Source: Pseudoclavibacter chungangensis (GTDB taxonomy: Bacteria; Actinomycetota; Actinomycetes; Actinomycetales; Microbacteriaceae). From it: 64,000 nt of DNA. The DNA lies in assembly GCF_013410545.1 (NCBI RefSeq), contig NZ_JACCFV010000001.1, forward strand, positions 3,921,008 through 3,985,007, given 5' to 3'. The position numbers were made by a program, and so were the translations under genes. Positions 47,419 through 57,600 of the stretch are shown one piece after another; the stretch's first letter is position 1, and every line of letters begins with the position of its first letter. A model generated the notes under the pieces. It did not search any database and was not told the DNA's origin. It was given only the letters and a program-made list of their open reading frames with translations.

Positions 47419-47949
47419 CTCGTCGACTCCGAGCGTGGTCACGCCATCGAACCTGGTCTCGTCCGCGGCGAGCTTCTCCAGTTCCGGTTCGACGGCCCGC
47501 CACACCGTCTTCCACGATGTCCCGAGCTGCCGGGCCAGTCCCGCGATGGTCGCGTGCTCGCGACGCAGCTGCCCGATCGCCCACGCGACAGCGCGGGTAG
47601 TGATCGAGCCGCGCGGCGCGACCAGTCCAGGGACCTGCTCGACGAACGTCTTCCGCGGGCAGTCGGCATCGCCGCAGCGCCAGACCCGCTGCCGCCACAC
47701 GATCCGCACCCGCGTCGCTGCGGGCACGTCATGCAACACCCGTCGGCGGCGCCCCCGACCGGCCGCGACGACCCCGCACGACGGGCAACCGGTCGGAGAC
47801 GGCGGGCTCGAGACCGTGACGACGAGCAGCCCCGAGCGGCGGTCGGCGTGCTCGACATGGACACCGTCCAGGCCCAGGAGCAAGTCGCAGCGGGAACACG
47901 GGCAGGCGGCAGAGCGCGCGTCAGCGCACCCCGAACTATGGTGAGACAC
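47419..47949 (-). pseudogene. ISL3-family transposase (type A'), N-terminal part
   Basis: N-terminal zinc-ribbon region with CPCSRCDLLLGLDGVHVEH, TGCPSCGVVAAGRGRRRRVL, RQRVWRCGDADCPRKTFVEQ and the HTH-like TRAVAWAIGQLRREHATIAG, continuing to TTLGVDE, where the IS3 element begins. It completes the protein encoded at 45353-46145. Confidence 0.87.
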
Positions 47950-48068
47950 GTCGAGGTCCTCGTCATGGAACAGCAGTTGGCGCTACTGATCCTCGGGGAC
48001 CTCGACCCCTACCCACCGACCATCACCCGGCGAGCCTCACCCCCACCGGATGTCCGAAGAGCCTTAGC

Positions 48069-49525
48069 GGCTCTTCGGACATCCGGTGGGGGTCATGGGG
48101 TGAGTCCGCCGGCGGCGAGGAGCATGCGGAGTCGGTAGTTGTGACGGTTGCGGAACCCTCTGGCGAGGCGGCGGTGGAGCTCGATGATCCCGTTGACGGC
48201 CTCGGTGCCGCCGTTCGATGATCGTCCGGTCGTGAAGTAGGCCAGGAACGCTGCCTGCCAACGGCGGAGGGTGCGGCCGAGGCGGGCGATCTCGGGGATC
48301 GGGCAGGTGTGGAATGTGTCGACGACCTTCTCGGCGATCCGCCGCCCCTCGACGAGGTCCTTCTGGTGGTAGGCGGAACGCAGTTGCTGGGCGCACTGCC
48401 ATGCGACGAACACCTCGTCGTGCGCGGGGTCGGCCTCGATCGCTGCCGCGAGCCTGGTCCGCTGCTTCTCGGTGAGGTTCTCGGCGCCGGCGCGGAGGAT
48501 GGTCTGGATCCCGTAGAGCGGGTCGCCGGTCCGACCGCGATGCCCGAGGGTGTCTTGCTGGACGCGGCGGCGGACCTCGTCCACAGCGGCGGTGCCGAGC
48601 TTGACGACGTGGAACGCGTCCAGCACGGCCGTGGCGTCTTCGAGCTTGTCGTCGATCGCGGTCTTGTAGCCGGCGAACGGGTCAAGAGCTGCGACCTGCA
48701 CGTTCTTCCGGAACGCTTCGCCGCGGTCTGCGAGCCAGGACGCGTAGGCCTTCCCGGAGCGGCCGGGCACGAGGTCGAGCAGTCTGGCCCGCGTCTTTCC
48801 GGTGCTGTCGCGGCTGAGATCGACCATCCCGGTCAGTTCCTTCGGGCCGCGCTTTCGGGGGTCGACGTGATGCCAGATGTGCTCATCGACGCCGAGGGTG
48901 GTGACGTTCTCGAACCGGGACTCGTCCTCAGCCAGTTTGACCAGCTCGGGCTCGACGGCCCGCCACACCGTCTTCCACGACGTTCCGAGCTGACGGGCGA
49001 TACCGTGCACGGTGGCGTGCTCGCGGCGCAGCTGCCCGATCGCCCAGCCGACGGCGCGCGTGGTGATCGACCCGCGCCGGGCCACCAGACCCGGGAGCTG
49101 CTCCACGAACGTCCGTCGCACGCATCCCACCTCGTCGCACCGCCAGACCCGCTGCCGCCACACGATCCGCACCCGCGTCACGCCGGGCACATCATGAAGC
49201 ACCCGTCGGCGACGTCCGCGGCCGGTCGCGACGACCCCGCACGACGGGCAGCCGGTCGGTGCCGCCGGGCTCGAGACGGTCACGATCAGCAGCCCGTCAC
49301 GGCGGTCAACGTCCTCGACATGGACCCCATCGAGGCCGAGCAGCAAGTCGCAGCGGGAACACGGGCAGGCGGCGGAGCACGCGTCAGCGCACCCCGAACT
49401 ATCGTGAGACACGTCGAGGTCCTCGGTTGGAGCAGCAGTTGGCGCTACTGATCCTCGGGGACCTCGACCCCTACCCGCCGACCATCACCCGGCGAGCCTC
49501 ACCCCCACCGAATGTCCGAAGAGCC
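48069..49525 (-). mobile_element. ISL3-family element, type A, copy 1
   Basis: 1457 bp, with inverted repeats GGCTCTTCGGACATCCGGTG at the left and the complement of GGCTCTTCGGACATTCGGTG at the right. The single difference suggests the two ends have different histories. It lies 5 bp from the type A' element. The left flank is GCCTTAGC and the right flank CCTTTAGC, similar but not identical, so a clean target duplication cannot be claimed. Confidence 0.9.
48093..49412 (-). CDS. ISL3-family transposase (type A, copy 1)
   Basis: A complete 439-residue ISL3 transposase. N-terminal zinc-binding region (CPCSRC, CPSCG, CDEVGC), an HTH (AIGQLRREHATVHGIARQLG), and the DDE_Tnp_ISL3 domain with TTLGVDEHIWHH, ALDPFAGYKTAID, DAFHVVKLGTAAVDEVRRRV and a terminal GGTEAVNGIIELHRRLARGF. 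GTG start. As far as I can see the protein is identical to that of copy 2 except RNRHNYRL here and RNRDNYRL there. Probably functional. Confidence 0.93.
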   Translation of the reverse strand: MSHDSSGCADACSAACPCSRCDLLLGLDGVHVEDVDRRDGLLIVTVSSPAAPTGCPSCGVVATGRGRRRRVLHDVPGVTRVRIVWRQRVWRCDEVGCVRRTFVEQLPGLVARRGSITTRAVGWAIGQLRREHATVHGIARQLGTSWKTVWRAVEPELVKLAEDESRFENVTTLGVDEHIWHHVDPRKRGPKELTGMVDLSRDSTGKTRARLLDLVPGRSGKAYASWLADRGEAFRKNVQVAALDPFAGYKTAIDDKLEDATAVLDAFHVVKLGTAAVDEVRRRVQQDTLGHRGRTGDPLYGIQTILRAGAENLTEKQRTRLAAAIEADPAHDEVFVAWQCAQQLRSAYHQKDLVEGRRIAEKVVDTFHTCPIPEIARLGRTLRRWQAAFLAYFTTGRSSNGGTEAVNGIIELHRRLARGFRNRHNYRLRMLLAAGGLTP

Positions 49526-49643
49526 CCTTTAGCGGCTCATCGCAATCGAGGGTGTAGTGGCGGGTAGCGCGTCGCTACCCGGGTAGGGGTCGAGGTCTTC
49601 CGACGATGGAGGTTCCTACGCCTTCCAGCCGAAAGACCTCGAC

Positions 49644-50664
49644 GTGCTCCACGCTACCTTTGTCCCTGCTGACCTGTCCGCGTTCTGTGGTCTCGATGAA
49701 CTCGGGCTTGTCGCGATGCGGCAGGTAGTCGAGCCGGATCGGGCGGTCATCGAGTGCCGGGTGATCGAGCCAGACGACTGGTGCTCCCGCTGCGGGGCCG
49801 AGGGCATCCCGCGCGGGAGCGTGGTTCGGAGGCTTGCGCATGTGCCGTTCGGGATGCGTCCGACCACGCTCCTGGTGCGGGTGCGCCGCTACCGGTGCTC
49901 GGGCTGCGGTCGCCTCTGGCGGCAGGACCTGACGATGGCGGCCGAGCCCAGATCGAAGCTGTCGCGTGGCGCGCTGGCCTGGGCGCTGACCGCGCTCGTG
50001 GTCGACCACCTCACCGTCGCGCGGGTCGCGGATAATCTCGGCGTCGGCTGGCACACCGCGAACACCGCGGTCCTTGCCGAGGGCCGCCGTCGCCTCATCG
50101 ATGACCCGACCCGGCTCGATGGCGTCACGGTGATCGGTGTCGATGAGCACGCTTGGCGACACACCCGGCTCGGTGATCGGTTCGTGACCGTGGTCATCGA
50201 CCTGACGCCGGTGCGCGACGGGACGGGCCCATCGCGGCTGCTGGACATGGTCGAAGGTCGTTCGAAAGCCGTGTTCGCTGCCTGGCTGGCGCAGCAGTCG
50301 CCAGGCTTCCGCGCCGGGATCGAGGTGGTCGCGATGGACGGGTTCTCCGGGTTCAAGACCGCCGCAGCCGAAGAGCTCCCCGACGCCATCCCGGTGATGG
50401 ACCCGTTCCACGTCGTCCGGCTCGCCGGCGACGCGCTCGACCGGACGAGGCAGCGTGTTCAGCAGGACACGCTCGGGCACCGTGGTCATGCCGGTGACCC
50501 GCTCTACGGCGTTCGGCGCACCCTCCACACCGGCGCAAGCTTCCTCACCGAGAAGCAGACCGCACGGCTCGACGCGGTGTTCGCCATCGAGGAGCACGTC
50601 GAAGTCGAAGCGAGCTGGGGCATCTACCAACGCATCGTCGCTGCCTACCGCGAACCCGATAAGA
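49644..50664 (+). pseudogene. ISL3-family transposase (type B), N-terminal part
   Basis: 340 codons from GTG 49644. A zinc ribbon (CSRCGAEGIPRG, RYRCSGCGRLWRQ), an HTH (ALVVDHLTVARVADNLGVGW), GVTVIGVDEHAWRH, VVAMDGFSGFKTAA and DPFHVVRLAGDALDRTR, up to VAAYREPDK. The frame resumes at 52130 after the inserted element. The rejoined gene would encode 436 residues, the usual ISL3 length. Confidence 0.92.
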
Positions 50665-52121
50665 GGCTCTTCGGACATTCGGTGGGGGTCATGGGGTGAG
50701 TCCGCCGGCGGCGAGGAGCATGCGGAGCCGGTAGTTGTCGCGGTTGCGGAAGCCGCGGGCGAGGCGGCGGTGGAGCTCGATGATCCCGTTCACGGCCTCA
50801 GTGCCGCCGTTCGATGATCGTCCGGTCGTGAAGTAGGCCAGGAACGCTGCCTGCCAACGGCGGAGGGTGCGGCCGAGGCGGGCGATCTCGGGGATCGGGC
50901 AGGTGTGGAATGTGTCGACGACCTTCTCGGCGATCCGCCGCCCCTCGACGAGGTCCTTCTGGTGGTAGGCGGAACGCAGTTGCTGGGCGCACTGCCATGC
51001 GACGAACACCTCGTCGTGCGCGGGGTCGGCCTCGATCGCTGCCGCGAGCCTGGTCCGCTGCTTCTCGGTGAGGTTCTCGGCGCCGGCGCGGAGGATGGTC
51101 TGGATCCCGTAGAGCGGGTCGCCGGTCCGACCGCGATGCCCGAGGGTGTCTTGCTGGACGCGGCGGCGGACCTCGTCCACAGCGGCGGTGCCGAGCTTGA
51201 CGACGTGGAACGCGTCCAGCACGGCCGTGGCGTCTTCGAGCTTGTCGTCGATCGCGGTCTTGTAGCCGGCGAACGGGTCAAGAGCTGCGACCTGCACGTT
51301 CTTCCGGAACGCTTCGCCGCGGTCTGCGAGCCAGGACGCGTAGGCCTTCCCGGAGCGGCCGGGCACGAGGTCGAGCAGCCTGGCCCGCGTCTTTCCGGTG
51401 CTGTCGCGGCTGAGATCGACCATCCCGGTCAGTTCCTTCGGGCCGCGCTTTCGGGGGTCGACGTGATGCCAGATGTGCTCATCGACGCCGAGGGTGGTGA
51501 CGTTCTCGAACCGGGACTCGTCCTCAGCCAGTTTGACCAGCTCGGGCTCGACGGCCCGCCACACCGTCTTCCACGACGTTCCGAGCTGACGGGCGATACC
51601 GTGCACGGTGGCGTGCTCGCGGCGCAGCTGCCCGATCGCCCAGCCGACGGCGCGCGTGGTGATCGACCCGCGCCGGGCCACCAGACCCGGGAGCTGCTCC
51701 ACGAACGTCCGTCGCACGCATCCCACCTCGTCGCACCGCCAGACCCGCTGCCGCCACACGATCCGCACCCGCGTCACGCCGGGCACATCATGAAGCACCC
51801 GTCGGCGACGTCCGCGGCCGGTCGCGACGACCCCGCACGACGGGCAGCCGGTCGGTGCCGCCGGGCTCGAGACGGTCACGATCAGCAGCCCGTCACGGCG
51901 GTCAACGTCCTCGACATGGACCCCATCGAGGCCGAGCAGCAAGTCGCAGCGGGAACACGGGCAGGCGGCGGAGCACGCGTCAGCGCACCCCGAACTATCG
52001 TGAGACACGTCGAGGTCCTCGGTTGGAGCAGCAGTTGGCGCTACTGATCCTCGGGGACCTCGACCCCTACCCGCCGACCATCACCCGGCGAGCCTCACCC
52101 CCACCGAATGTCCGAAGAGCC
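50665..52121 (-). mobile_element. ISL3-family element, type A, copy 2
   Basis: 1457 bp, with terminal repeats GGCTCTTCGGACATTCGGTG at both ends and an exact 8-bp target duplication CGATAAGA (50657-50664 and 52122-52129). It sits inside the type B transposase gene, so it is the youngest resolvable insertion. Removing it and one duplication restores the type B frame. Confidence 0.95.
50689..52008 (-). CDS. ISL3-family transposase (type A, copy 2)
   Basis: A 439-residue complete transposase, identical to copy 1 except for one visible residue near the C-terminus (RNRDNYRL). Zinc-ribbon, HTH and DDE_Tnp_ISL3 regions are all present, with GTG start and intact ends. It is the most likely active transposase in the window. 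Confidence 0.94.
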   Translation of the reverse strand: MSHDSSGCADACSAACPCSRCDLLLGLDGVHVEDVDRRDGLLIVTVSSPAAPTGCPSCGVVATGRGRRRRVLHDVPGVTRVRIVWRQRVWRCDEVGCVRRTFVEQLPGLVARRGSITTRAVGWAIGQLRREHATVHGIARQLGTSWKTVWRAVEPELVKLAEDESRFENVTTLGVDEHIWHHVDPRKRGPKELTGMVDLSRDSTGKTRARLLDLVPGRSGKAYASWLADRGEAFRKNVQVAALDPFAGYKTAIDDKLEDATAVLDAFHVVKLGTAAVDEVRRRVQQDTLGHRGRTGDPLYGIQTILRAGAENLTEKQRTRLAAAIEADPAHDEVFVAWQCAQQLRSAYHQKDLVEGRRIAEKVVDTFHTCPIPEIARLGRTLRRWQAAFLAYFTTGRSSNGGTEAVNGIIELHRRLARGFRNRDNYRLRMLLAAGGLTP

Positions 52122-52129
52122 CGATAAGA

Positions 52130-52419
52130 CCAAGGGGAAGGAGATGATGCGGCAGGTGATCGATGCTGTCAGCAGCGGCGTCCCGGCCGCTCTCACAGAG
52201 ATCCGCCGCCTCGGCCGGACATTGAAACAGCGCGCCACCGACGTGCTCGCGTTCTTCGCCCGACCCGGCACCAGCAACGGCCCGACCGAGGCGATCAACG
52301 GCCGCCTCGAACATCTCCGCGGCTCCGCCCTGGGCTTCCGGAACCTCACCAACTACATCGCCCGGAGCCTACTCGAGACCGGCGGCTTCAGACCGCTGCT
52401 ACACCCTCGATTGCGATGA
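52130..52419 (+). pseudogene. ISL3-family transposase (type B), C-terminal part
   Basis: About 96 codons (KGKEMMRQVIDAVSSGVPAA, LGRTLKQRATDVLAFFARPG, SNGPTEAINGRLEHLRGSAL, GFRNLTNYIARSLLETGGF). This is the rest of the gene begun at 49644, including the conserved GPTEAINGR block and C-terminus ending just before the right inverted repeat. Confidence 0.92.
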
Positions 52420-52424
52420 GCCCC

Positions 52425-52439
52425 TTTAGCAACACGCCC
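52425..52439 (-). repeat. Probable outer terminal repeat of the IS5-like element
   Basis: The complement reads GGGCGTGTTGCTAAA, matching 13 of 15 bases of the IS5-like left end at 44371-44385 in inverted orientation. If both belong to one element, the whole 45078-52424 cluster was inserted into, or replaced, part of it. Confidence 0.5.
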
Positions 52440-52543
52440 TAAGCGCCTGCCACTCCGGCATCCGAATCACCGCATCGCCAGGATGCTGCCCCGAGGACGG
52501 GAGCGTCAGGCGGCTCGCGCGGGTGAGACGCGCTCGTTTCGGC

Positions 52544-54604
52544 CTACTCCGAGTTCCCCTCGTTCAAGGTCCGAAGATCGTCGACGGTGAGCTGCTGCTC
52601 GAGGTCGGCCACGTCACCTTCGAATCGCACTCCCTCGCTCATCAATACGTCCTTCGGGTTGCGAGTGTCCGTTGGATCCGTCCACCTGAATCCATCAGCG
52701 ACGTGTCCATTCCAGGAGAGAACGCGATAGGCATGCGGGCAGCCATGATGCTGTTGGAGATGTCCCGCGAGGGCTTGGGCGCTCGTGCCGACGACTTCCG
52801 CAAGCAGGTAATAGCTGGTCCAACGTCCGGCGGGAAGATTCTCGAGGATGGTATGAAGCTCCGACCAGTCGAACCGCCGCCCCGCTTCGAAGTCGTGACG
52901 ATAGTTGGTCAGGATTATGGGTTCGATGATCGGTCGGGGCCAGATTTCCACCGCGTTCAACGCCAGTCGGTGAGCTCGGTCGCGGATTTGATTCTCGCCC
53001 CATTCGGGGAGCTGTCCGAGTCCCCGGTTCAGGCGGAGGGGGCTCTCCCTGAACCCGCCCTGCATGTCGCGCTTTTGCTCGAACGGACGGTCTGAGTACT
53101 CCGGGTTGTAGCCGGTGAGTGTGAGATTTCCGAGCGTATGGAGGAAGCGCTTGTGGACTGCCTGCCAGTCGACGCCAAGCGCTTCTTGCCACGTGCTGTT
53201 CGCGTTTTGTGGCATGATGTGTTCGATTGTGTACTCTGCGACTGACACGCGTTCTTTGCGACCGTGGTTCTCGAGCCTGTCGAGAAGATATGTGCGACGC
53301 TGGAAGCTATAGATGTCCGAAGTGGTGAGGGCCTCGATGAACTCCTCGTCGGTCGGGAAGCGTCTGTAGTCGGGGAACGTGAGGAGCCGAGCCGCAATGC
53401 TTTCTGCGTACCTCGCGTCGTCGATGATCGTCGTGATCGTCGCCATCGTGTTGTTGAGGCTGTTGGTCGGGATTCGACAGGCGGCGCGGCGGAACACGTA
53501 TGAAATGACGGTGTCGAGAATCTCGATGAACTGATCTCGATCGAGAATGCCGGCCGCGTAGTCCGCGTAGAGTCGGAGTTGTAGCGGATATGCGACATCG
53601 GTGAGCTCGTCAAGATCCGTGAAGCGGTGTGCGAGATCCGTGTCCTGCTCCTGGCCGAGCGCCATTGCCGCATACCAGCGGGCGTATCGCGCGAGGTCGT
53701 CGACCAATGATGCGCGCGTGACGCCCAATGCAAACTGCTGGGACGCGTAAGCTTTGAACGCATCGTAGATGTCGGCGCGCCGAGGAATCGTGCCGCTCGT
53801 GACGGTGAGGAAGTGGCGCACGAACTGATCGAATCGCGATGGCTCGTTGCGGAACAGTGTCTCCATGGGGAACCATTGCGACTCGTACAGCCGCTCCTGC
53901 TCCGTGGGCGGAAGATCCATGAGTACGAAGTTCCGAATGAGGTCAGCCTGCGAGAGTTTCTTGCCGGTCGCATTCATCGACTCGAACACGAGCTGGGGGT
54001 CGTCGCTTCCTCGAGTGAGCTTCACGTCGACGACCACGAGTTTGTCGAGGCCGGAGCAGATCGTTGCGAGCTCTTCGGGTGTTGCTTCCCGGAGCTTCTC
54101 GACGAAGAACGTGAAGTTCGTGAATACTCGCGAGTCCGTGGAGCGAGTCGCACCGTGCCTGATCACGTCCTTGAGCGCTTCTTTGTCGGCCTGTGTCAGA
54201 ATCAGTTTGAAGTAGGCGTCGCCCGATTCATACTCATTGGTGAGGTAGATGCCTCGGATCTTGCGTGGCGAGAAGCCGTCGATCGGCTCCTGTTGGTCGT
54301 CGGGTAGCTCGTCGAGGCGGGCCGCAAGTGCCGCGAGCAGGAGGGTGACGGTCGTGACGCGCTGTTGGCCATCGATAATGAGGTCGGGCTCGCGAGAGGT
54401 TCGTGTTCCCTCGTCGCTCTCGATATACACGATGGAGCCCGTGAAATGATTCGCCAGCCGTTCGGGACTTCCAGCGCGCTCGATGTCATCCCAAAGCTGT
54501 TCGCATTCCGTCAGATCCCACGAGTACACGCGTTGGTAGATCGGGACGACGAAGCGATGCGCCTTCTTGAGCAATTCCATCAGGTTGGTATCGACAGCTT
54601 TCAT
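52544..54604 (-). CDS. DUF262-DUF1524 nuclease (GmrSD/RloF-like) with C-terminal alkyltransferase-like domain
   Basis: 686 residues. DUF262 motifs VPIYQRVYSW (about 20-29) and IDGQQRVTTV (about 77-86), with FESMNATGKKLSQADLIRNF downstream. DUF1524/HNH-type nuclease motif YTIEHIMPQN near residue 470 and NLTLTGYNPEYSDRPFEQK after it. The last ~100 residues (LPAGRWTSYYLLAEVVGTSA, QQHHGCPHAYRVLSWNGHV) look like the winged-helix of O6-alkylguanine transferase-like proteins, without a PCHR cysteine site. GmrSD-type proteins cut modified phage DNA using NTP. The start overlaps the hsdR stop (ATGA), so it belongs to the type I operon. Confidence 0.82.
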   Translation of the reverse strand: MKAVDTNLMELLKKAHRFVVPIYQRVYSWDLTECEQLWDDIERAGSPERLANHFTGSIVYIESDEGTRTSREPDLIIDGQQRVTTVTLLLAALAARLDELPDDQQEPIDGFSPRKIRGIYLTNEYESGDAYFKLILTQADKEALKDVIRHGATRSTDSRVFTNFTFFVEKLREATPEELATICSGLDKLVVVDVKLTRGSDDPQLVFESMNATGKKLSQADLIRNFVLMDLPPTEQERLYESQWFPMETLFRNEPSRFDQFVRHFLTVTSGTIPRRADIYDAFKAYASQQFALGVTRASLVDDLARYARWYAAMALGQEQDTDLAHRFTDLDELTDVAYPLQLRLYADYAAGILDRDQFIEILDTVISYVFRRAACRIPTNSLNNTMATITTIIDDARYAESIAARLLTFPDYRRFPTDEEFIEALTTSDIYSFQRRTYLLDRLENHGRKERVSVAEYTIEHIMPQNANSTWQEALGVDWQAVHKRFLHTLGNLTLTGYNPEYSDRPFEQKRDMQGGFRESPLRLNRGLGQLPEWGENQIRDRAHRLALNAVEIWPRPIIEPIILTNYRHDFEAGRRFDWSELHTILENLPAGRWTSYYLLAEVVGTSAQALAGHLQQHHGCPHAYRVLSWNGHVADGFRWTDPTDTRNPKDVLMSEGVRFEGDVADLEQQLTVDDLRTLNEGNSE

Positions 54605-57600
54605 GGAGTCACTCCCTTGGTGTTGGCGATGTGCGAGTCGAACTCGACTCGCGGCCGTTCGTTGGCGAACCGCGGTGCCAGCGACTCCATCTGGTCCATG
54701 ACCTGCATGATCGCCTCCGGCTGCTTGTCGGGTGGGTATTTGTACTTCACGAGAAGGCGTTTGATCGATGCCCGGAGCTTTGCTCGCACGTCGTCGCGGA
54801 TGGTCCAGTCGGTGCGAACGTCCCGGCGCATCACGGCGACGAGCTCGCGGGCGATCTGGGCGAGGACGTCTTTGCCCTGCATGTCCAGCGCCGACTGATT
54901 CGTCGCGACGGCGTCGTAGAACGCGAGTTCGTCAGTCGAGAGTGGGGGAGTGAAGTGCGATCCTCGGGACGATTCGGCGGCGACTTCCTTTGCGAGCTCC
55001 ACGAGTTCGGCGATGATTTCCGCGGAGGTCAGCTGCTGGTTCGTGTAGCGGTTCATGATCTCGGCGATCCGTTCCGAGAACGTCCGCTGGCGCGTGAGGT
55101 TGCCGCGCGTGGCCGTGACACCGACATCCGTGAGCGACTTGCGCAGCGCTTCGATCGCGAGATGCGCGTTGGGGGCGCATTGGGCTTTGGCGAGGTAGTC
55201 GGGTCCAAGGTCGTCGAGTGTCAGGCGCGGCAGGCCTGCGGCATCGTAGATGTCGACCACGTCGCTGGGCGCGATGGCGTCGGCGACGAGGCCGCCGAGC
55301 AGTCGTGAAACCTCGTCTGGGATCGGCTCGTCGCGCGCCTGGCGGTCGGCGGCGTCGAACTTCGCCATCCAGACGCGCACTTCCTCATAGAACGCGATCT
55401 CCTCATGGAGTTCGACGAGACCGTCGCGCCCCGACGCGAGGGCCCAGGCTCTGGCCAGCCGTCCGGTCGCGGCACGGTATCTCGACGCGAGCCGCTCGGC
55501 GCCCAACTCTTCCGCGTTGAGCGGGTTCGATGCGTCACGGAGGTGGTTCGTTGCCATCGTGGCCGCGGTGCGCCACGCGCGTGAGCCGCCCTGGGCGACG
55601 ACGGCGCGCCACTCGCAGCCCACGAGCATTTCGCGGATCTGCGCCGTCAGCTCGGCCGCAATCGCCACTGCTTCGTCGACGTCGCGACCGATCGGTCTGT
55701 TCTCTTGATCGGTGACGGTGTACTCCGAAAGCGCCTTCGCAAGGTTGTCGGCCAGCGGCGCATAGGCGACGAGCAGACCGTCTTGCTTCCCTCGGAACGT
55801 GCGATTCACCCGGGCGAGCGTCTGCATGAGCAGCGCGCCCTTGAGAGGCCGGTCGAGGTACAGGGTGTGCAGTGGGGGAGCGTCGAACCCGGTCAGCATC
55901 ATGTCTTTGACGATCACGAGTTCGAGCTCGTCGGAGGCATCCTTCAGCCGTGCCTTGATGGCCTTATTCTCGGACTCACGCCGCACGTGATCGCTCACCG
56001 GCGGGGCGTCCGAAGCGACCCCCGAATACACGACCTTGATGCGGCCCCGGCCGAGTGCATCCGAGTGCCAGTCGGGCCGTAGGGAGATGACCGCCGAGTA
56101 GAGGCGTGCGCAGATTTCGCGGGTCCCTCCGACGATGAGCGCCTTGCCTGGCGATCCGAGGAACGGTTGCATCCGCTCGCGCCGTTCTTCCCAGTGCTGC
56201 ACGAGATCGGCAGCGAGTGTCTCGATGCGCTCGGGCGCACCGTAGACGGCGTTCACGACGGCGACGGATGCTTCGAGTCGGGCGCGTTCGGTGTCGTCGA
56301 GCCCGAGCGTGACTTCGTCGGCGGCCCGGTCGATGTCGTCTTCGCTCGCGTCCGCGGCGAACGAGACCTTGATGAGTCGGGGTTCGAAGTACACGGGGAC
56401 GGTGGCGCCATCGTCCACGGCTCGCGTCAGGTCGTAGATGTCGATGTAGTCGCCGAACACTGCTCGGGTGTCGCGCTCGGCGAACGAGATCGGGGTGCCG
56501 GTGAACGCGATGAGGGTCGCGTTCGGCAATGCGTCGCGGAGGTGCCGTGCGTAGCCATTGAGGTCGTCATAGTGACTGCGGTGTGCTTCGTCGACGACGA
56601 CGATGACGTTGCGTCGGTCGGTGAGGAGTGGATGCTGCGTTCCCGACTGCTTCTCGTGCTCGGTCAGCCCGAACTTCTGGAGCGTCGTGAAGTAGATGCC
56701 GCCCGTCACCCGGTTGCCGAGCTCGTCGCGCAGCTGGGCACGTTCGCGTACCTGCGTGGGCATTTCTGCGAGCAGCAGGCTCTGCGCGAAGGTCTGGAAG
56801 AGTTGCCCATCGAGTTCGGTGCGGTCGGTGACGACGATCACGGTGGGGTTCTTGAGTAGGGGATGGCGCGAGACGAGGTTCGCGTAGAGTTCCATCTCCA
56901 TCGACTTGCCGGAGCCCTGCGTGTGCCAGATGACGCCGGCCTTGCCGCTGGTCTGCACGGCCTGCACGGTACTGCCGACGGCCTTCGTCACTGCGAAGTA
57001 CTGGTGCGGCTTTGCGATGCGCTTGGTCAGTCCATCGGCATTCTCGTCGAATGCGGTGAAGTTGCGCACGAGTTGCAGGAAGCGCTCGGGGTTGAAGAGC
57101 CCGTTGAGTGCATCGTCGATGGGTTCGACCGACATTCCGTGTTCGACTCGCGGCTGTGCGAGCGGGTCGCCATCGTCGTCGACGTTCCAGGGGGCGAAGT
57201 GGTTGAGCGGGGTGAAGGGTGTGCCGTACTTTGCGTCGAGGCCGTCGCTCGCGAGCGTGAACACGCAGAAGCGGAACGCCATCGGAAACTCGCGCAGGTA
57301 GGTCTGGAGCTGTGCGTGCGCCGGCGCGACACCTGAGGCTTCGGAGCCTGCACGCTTCAGCTCGATGACGACCAGCGGCATTCCGTTGACGAACAGGACG
57401 ATGTCGAATCGGCGGTGGTGGTCGCCCTGTCTGATAGTGACCTGGTTGACGGCGAGCCAGTCGTTGTCGAGCACGGAGCCGAGCAGCCGCAGCCGCAGAT
57501 TCTGTTCGAGGCCGTCGCTGTCGATGTAGCTCAGTGGATAACCACTGACCAGGTACTGGTGGATGCGGTAGTTCTCGGTGATCGCGTCCTGTGAGGTGGG

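Larger units (their letters stand above)
45330..48063 (-). mobile_element. ISL3-family element, type A', interrupted by IS3 element 2
   Basis: The left end is GGCTCTTCGGACATCCGGTG (45330 on) and the right end is its complement, finishing at 48063. The transposase gene is split into a C-terminal part (45353-46145) and an N-terminal part (47419-47949) by the IS3 element at 46146-47418. Removing that element and one CTCG copy rejoins the type A sequence exactly. It is clearly diverged from the two type A copies that follow, so it is an older relative. No 8-bp target duplication is left. Confidence 0.87.
49534..52422 (+). mobile_element. ISL3-family element, type B, interrupted by type A copy 2
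   Basis: Bounded by perfect 24-bp inverted repeats (49534-49557 and 52399-52422, starting GGCTCATCGCAATCGAGGGT) and an exact 8-bp target duplication CCTTTAGC (49526-49533 and 52423-52430). Its transposase gene is split by the type A element at 50665-52121. The host sequence after the right duplication (AACACGCCC) is the outer end of an IS5-like element. Confidence 0.92.
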
